Shown: piece after piece, positions 6,754 through 8,695 of the stretch | How positions within the stretch are numbered: the stretch's first letter is position 1 | Layout: each line of letters starts with the position of its first letter | Assembly (NCBI GenBank): GCA_030152625.1 | Contig: JASLJD010000013.1 | Span: 1 to 8,695, forward strand | Source of the DNA: Erysipelothrix sp. | GTDB lineage: Bacteria; Bacillota_I; Bacilli_A; Erysipelotrichales; Erysipelotrichaceae | Length of the DNA: 8,695 nucleotides | Reading direction: 5' to 3' | Translations under genes and position numbers: made by a program | The notes under the pieces: model-generated | Databases searched by the model: none | What the model saw: the letters and a program-made list of their open reading frames with translations, nothing else | Told to the model about the DNA's origin: nothing

Positions 6754-6761
6754 ATAAAAGG
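6736..6761 (+). repeat. Perfect 10-bp inverted repeat over the tRNA-Arg promoter
   Basis: CCTTTTATAT (6736-6745) and ATATAAAAGG (6752-6761) are exact reverse complements around GTTATA. The -10 box (6748-6753) spans the loop and the right arm. It follows the thiolase stop by 2 bp. As RNA it could be a weak, AU-rich 3' hairpin for the thiolase message, but no T-run follows; as DNA it could be an operator. Chance in AT-rich sequence is possible, though the GG/CC ends argue somewhat against it. Confidence 0.6.
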
Positions 6762-6766
6762 TTAAT

Positions 6767-6842
6767 ACGCCCGTGGCGCAACGGATAGCGCGTTTGATTC
6801 CGGTTCAAAAGGTTGCAGGTTCGATTCCTGTCGGGCGTGCCA
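6767..6842 (+). tRNA. tRNA-Arg (anticodon CCG)
   Basis: A 76-nt cloverleaf with encoded CCA. Acceptor ACGCCCG/CGGGCGT, D arm GCGC-AACGGATA-GCGC, anticodon stem TTTGA/TCAAA with loop TTCCGGT, variable loop AGGTT, T arm GCAGG-TTCGATT-CCTGT, discriminator G, then CCA. The anticodon at 6800-6802 is CCG, which reads the CGG arginine codon. CGG is little used in the visible genes (for example one in-frame use near 2895), so this is a tRNA for a rare codon. Confidence 0.96.
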
Positions 6843-6853
6843 TTAAAAATAAT

Positions 6854-6886
6854 AAAACCCTGTTATCCTTGGATAGCAGGGTTTTT
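6854..6886. terminator. Bidirectional terminator between tRNA-Arg and the LTA-synthase-like gene
   Basis: Fifteen-base arms AAAACCCTGTTATCC (6854-6868) and GGATAGCAGGGTTTT (6871-6885), with one T-G wobble and a tight TT loop, ending in a run of T. It lies 12 nt after the tRNA and 5 bp from the stop of the convergent gene, with T-runs on both strands. Confidence 0.92.
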
Positions 6887-6890
6887 CTCT

Positions 6891-8695
6891 TTAAGAACTC
6901 GTTTTTTCATCGGGAGTATTCTTTTTAAAAAGATTGCTTTCGATGTTTTTTCTTTCTTGGAAATAATCTTCTGTATAAATAAGAGAAGAAATTTTTAGTT
7001 TTGTTTTAACTTTTTCATTAATCCTTTGAATTTCAGTGTTCGTGAGTGTGTCATCCTCATTGAAAGCTGTAAATTCAGCGCTACTTGAACTGAAATAACC
7101 TTTCTCATTATACCAAGAAGCGTTTTGGAAAATTACAATTTTTTCTTCATCACTGAAAATATCACTTCCCATAAAAAGTCGAGTGTCATATTCTAAATCA
7201 AACAAATTAGCAATTGTAGGGGCCATATCAATCGTGCTGGAAACAGTTTCTACAATTTCAGCTTCTTGTTTTGGGGTATAAATAATCATGGGTGTCCGAT
7301 CGAGTTCATGTTGTTTTAAACGAGGAATGGGGGAATGCTCCTCAAGATATTCTCCTGGCATTTTTAACGGGCGATGATCAGAAAAGAGCATGAGGACAGT
7401 GTTATCGATACTCTTAAGTTGATCAAGTAAGTATCGCATGGCTTTATCCAGCTCGATAGCCTTGGATAAATAAGTTTTGATTTCTCTGGGTGCATTGGGA
7501 TATACAGCATTAACTTGATCAAGATAGCGATTACCCAAAGCGGAATCTTCATCATAAGGAAGGTGGGTTGATGAAGTAATGACATAAGCCATAAACGGTG
7601 AATCTTTTTGATTTAAATTTTTGACAACACCTTCCATCATGGTCAAATCACTTTGCCAACCGCTGATAAGATAGGGGATGAGCTCATCGACATCAATGTA
7701 TTCATCAGAACCCAAGACAGGATGGATTTCACTTCGAGGGTAAAATTGATCGTTCCAATTATGATAGGAAGATGTGTGGTATCCCGCTTCTTTAAAAAGT
7801 TTAAAAATTGTTTGTGGTGATGTTTTATCGTAGTGAGCACTCATGGTACAGGTGTCAATCACTGGATAGAGAGAGGAAAGGGACATCAGTTCTGATTCTG
7901 CCGTTGCACAGTTAAATTGTGGTGAATAGAAATGATTGAAATAGCTTCCTTCTTCTTTCAACTGATACAAAGTAGGTGTAAGTTTTTCATCAATCGCAAT
8001 CATATCAAAAGCTTCAACAAGAATATAAATAAAGTTCATATCTTTATAAATACCTGTTTTATCATTTTTCTCGCTATAATCTTTGTTTAAAAAATAACGA
8101 TCAATGGCTTGAATATTTTGATTTTCTTCCGCTTCTTTTTTTTCAATCCATTCACTGTCATCGAAAATCCTTCCCGCAAGTTTTTCGTTGATTTGTGATT
8201 CTTTTTCTTCTTCCTTGCTTGTTTCTTCAATTTCTTCTAATTCGATGCTTGTTGTATCAAAAAAAGAATAGCGGAGGTCACTGGGGATAAAGGCTGTCAT
8301 TCCCACTTGATTGATTGCATTTTCGGTATAGTATGGTTTTCGGTACAAATCGATACTTTTTTCAAAAATGTTTTCAGGATCTCCAATCATAAGACTGAGA
8401 AGATACAATCCGTAGATAGCGATTAGAAGAACTGTTTTTGTTAAGAAAGACTGGAAAGTAAACGGTTTTTGAGCTTTACTTCTGAACTTTAGATAGCAGT
8501 ACGTTGAAAATAAACCCAGTATCAAGAATAAATACGTTATGGCTTTGATATAGAAAAGAAAATCGAATGTATAACTTCCGACATCAGGTGTTCCCTGAAA
8601 CAAGAAGCGAACAGAAAAGAAATGGCCATAATAATATTTAATCCCTGTTTGAAAGAAGGCATAAACTGCGTTTAATAAGATGATGAATATACTGA
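6891..8695 (-). CDS. LTA synthase family protein (membrane-anchored sulfatase-fold phosphoglycerol transferase), 5' end outside window
   Basis: The frame is open through the right edge, giving 600 visible residues; a TTG at 8603 lies within coding sequence and is not the start. Visible hydrophobic segments: residues 1-14, about 41-68 and 82-102, the end of an N-terminal membrane domain. A Glu/Lys-rich linker (about 149-195) leads to an extracellular alkaline phosphatase/sulfatase domain. Metal and catalytic residues expected for LtaS-type enzymes are present: Glu227 (ILVEAFD), probable nucleophile Thr264 (FNCATAESELMSLSSLYP), His377 (SSTHLPY), Asp439-His440 (LFSDHRPL). Such enzymes transfer glycerol phosphate from phosphatidylglycerol to build lipoteichoic acid or modify other surface glycans. 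The nucleophile region differs from the GKTSD form recalled for Staphylococcus LtaS, so the exact substrate is uncertain. The gene ends at a shared bidirectional terminator. Confidence 0.9.
   Translation of the reverse strand, partial: SIFIILLNAVYAFFQTGIKYYYGHFFSVRFLFQGTPDVGSYTFDFLFYIKAITYLFLILGLFSTYCYLKFRSKAQKPFTFQSFLTKTVLLIAIYGLYLLSLMIGDPENIFEKSIDLYRKPYYTENAINQVGMTAFIPSDLRYSFFDTTSIELEEIEETSKEEEKESQINEKLAGRIFDDSEWIEKKEAEENQNIQAIDRYFLNKDYSEKNDKTGIYKDMNFIYILVEAFDMIAIDEKLTPTLYQLKEEGSYFNHFYSPQFNCATAESELMSLSSLYPVIDTCTMSAHYDKTSPQTIFKLFKEAGYHTSSYHNWNDQFYPRSEIHPVLGSDEYIDVDELIPYLISGWQSDLTMMEGVVKNLNQKDSPFMAYVITSSTHLPYDEDSALGNRYLDQVNAVYPNAPREIKTYLSKAIELDKAMRYLLDQLKSIDNTVLMLFSDHRPLKMPGEYLEEHSPIPRLKQHELDRTPMIIYTPKQEAEIVETVSSTIDMAPTIANLFDLEYDTRLFMGSDIFSDEEKIVIFQNASWYNEKGYFSSSSAEFTAFNEDDTLTNTEIQRINEKVKTKLKISSLIYTEDYFQERKNIESNLFKKNTPDEKTSS

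Noticed and set aside
5415..6842. tRNA 3' ends as phage or island attachment sites
   Set aside because: No direct repeat of either tRNA end and no integrase or other mobile gene in the window.
6813..6998. 61-codon plus-strand reading frame
   Set aside because: It overlaps the tRNA-Arg 3' half, the terminator and the antisense of a well-supported gene, and its product looks like no protein.
8601..8603. TTG (minus strand) as start of the LTA-synthase-like protein
   Set aside because: The same frame continues without a stop to position 8695 with plausible membrane-helix sequence, so the true start lies outside the window.

Overview
The window is AT-rich DNA that reads as a low-GC Gram-positive (Bacillota) chromosome. 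Signs are strong AGGAGG-type ribosome binding sites, several extended -10 promoters (TGnTATAAT), A-tract/hairpin/T-tract terminators, CCA-encoding tRNA genes and an LTA-synthase-type enzyme. The protein set and style (uncharacterised CvpA/PepSY-neighbourhood-like membrane protein, FrnE-type DsbA, MATE pump) would suit Erysipelotrichia or a relative, but that narrower placement is an impression, not something the sequence proves.

Layout. (1) Positions 1-2086, plus strand: the 3' part of an inositol-monophosphatase-family gene, overlapping by 4 bp (ATGA) an alpha/beta hydrolase of the monoacylglycerol lipase type. After a 52-bp gap comes a DsbA/FrnE-type thiol oxidoreductase, and the run ends at a strong hairpin terminator. 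These three look like the tail of an operon. (2) 2089-3781, plus strand: a single gene for an uncharacterised protein with three N-terminal membrane segments and a large ectodomain, with its own promoter and a terminator shared with the convergent gene. (3) 3784-5243, minus strand: a MATE-family efflux pump with a clear -35/-10 promoter. (4) 5323-5529, plus strand: tRNA-Val(GAC) with its promoter and terminator. (5) 5535-6733, plus strand: an acetyl-CoA acetyltransferase (thiolase), complete with all catalytic residues. (6) 6723-6886, plus strand: tRNA-Arg(CCG), whose promoter lies in a perfect inverted repeat, followed by a bidirectional terminator. (7) 6891-8695, minus strand: an LTA-synthase-family membrane sulfatase-fold protein that runs off the right edge.

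How the genes relate. The window is mostly independent housekeeping units separated by terminators; only the first three genes look co-transcribed. The thiolase stands alone between two tRNA genes without other acetyl-CoA/butyrate pathway genes in view. Three database-style starts need correction: the first and last genes are open through the window edges (TTG starts at 57 and 8603 are artefacts), the DsbA gene should start at GTG 1383, and the MATE gene at ATG 5181.

No mobile element, CRISPR array, phage gene, toxin-antitoxin pair, riboswitch or defence system was seen. No gene-free stretch exceeds 300 bases. I did not find a convincing new system; the best leads are the uncharacterised 532-residue membrane protein, the divergent active-site region and acidic insert of the LTA-synthase-like protein, and the inverted repeat on the tRNA-Arg promoter.
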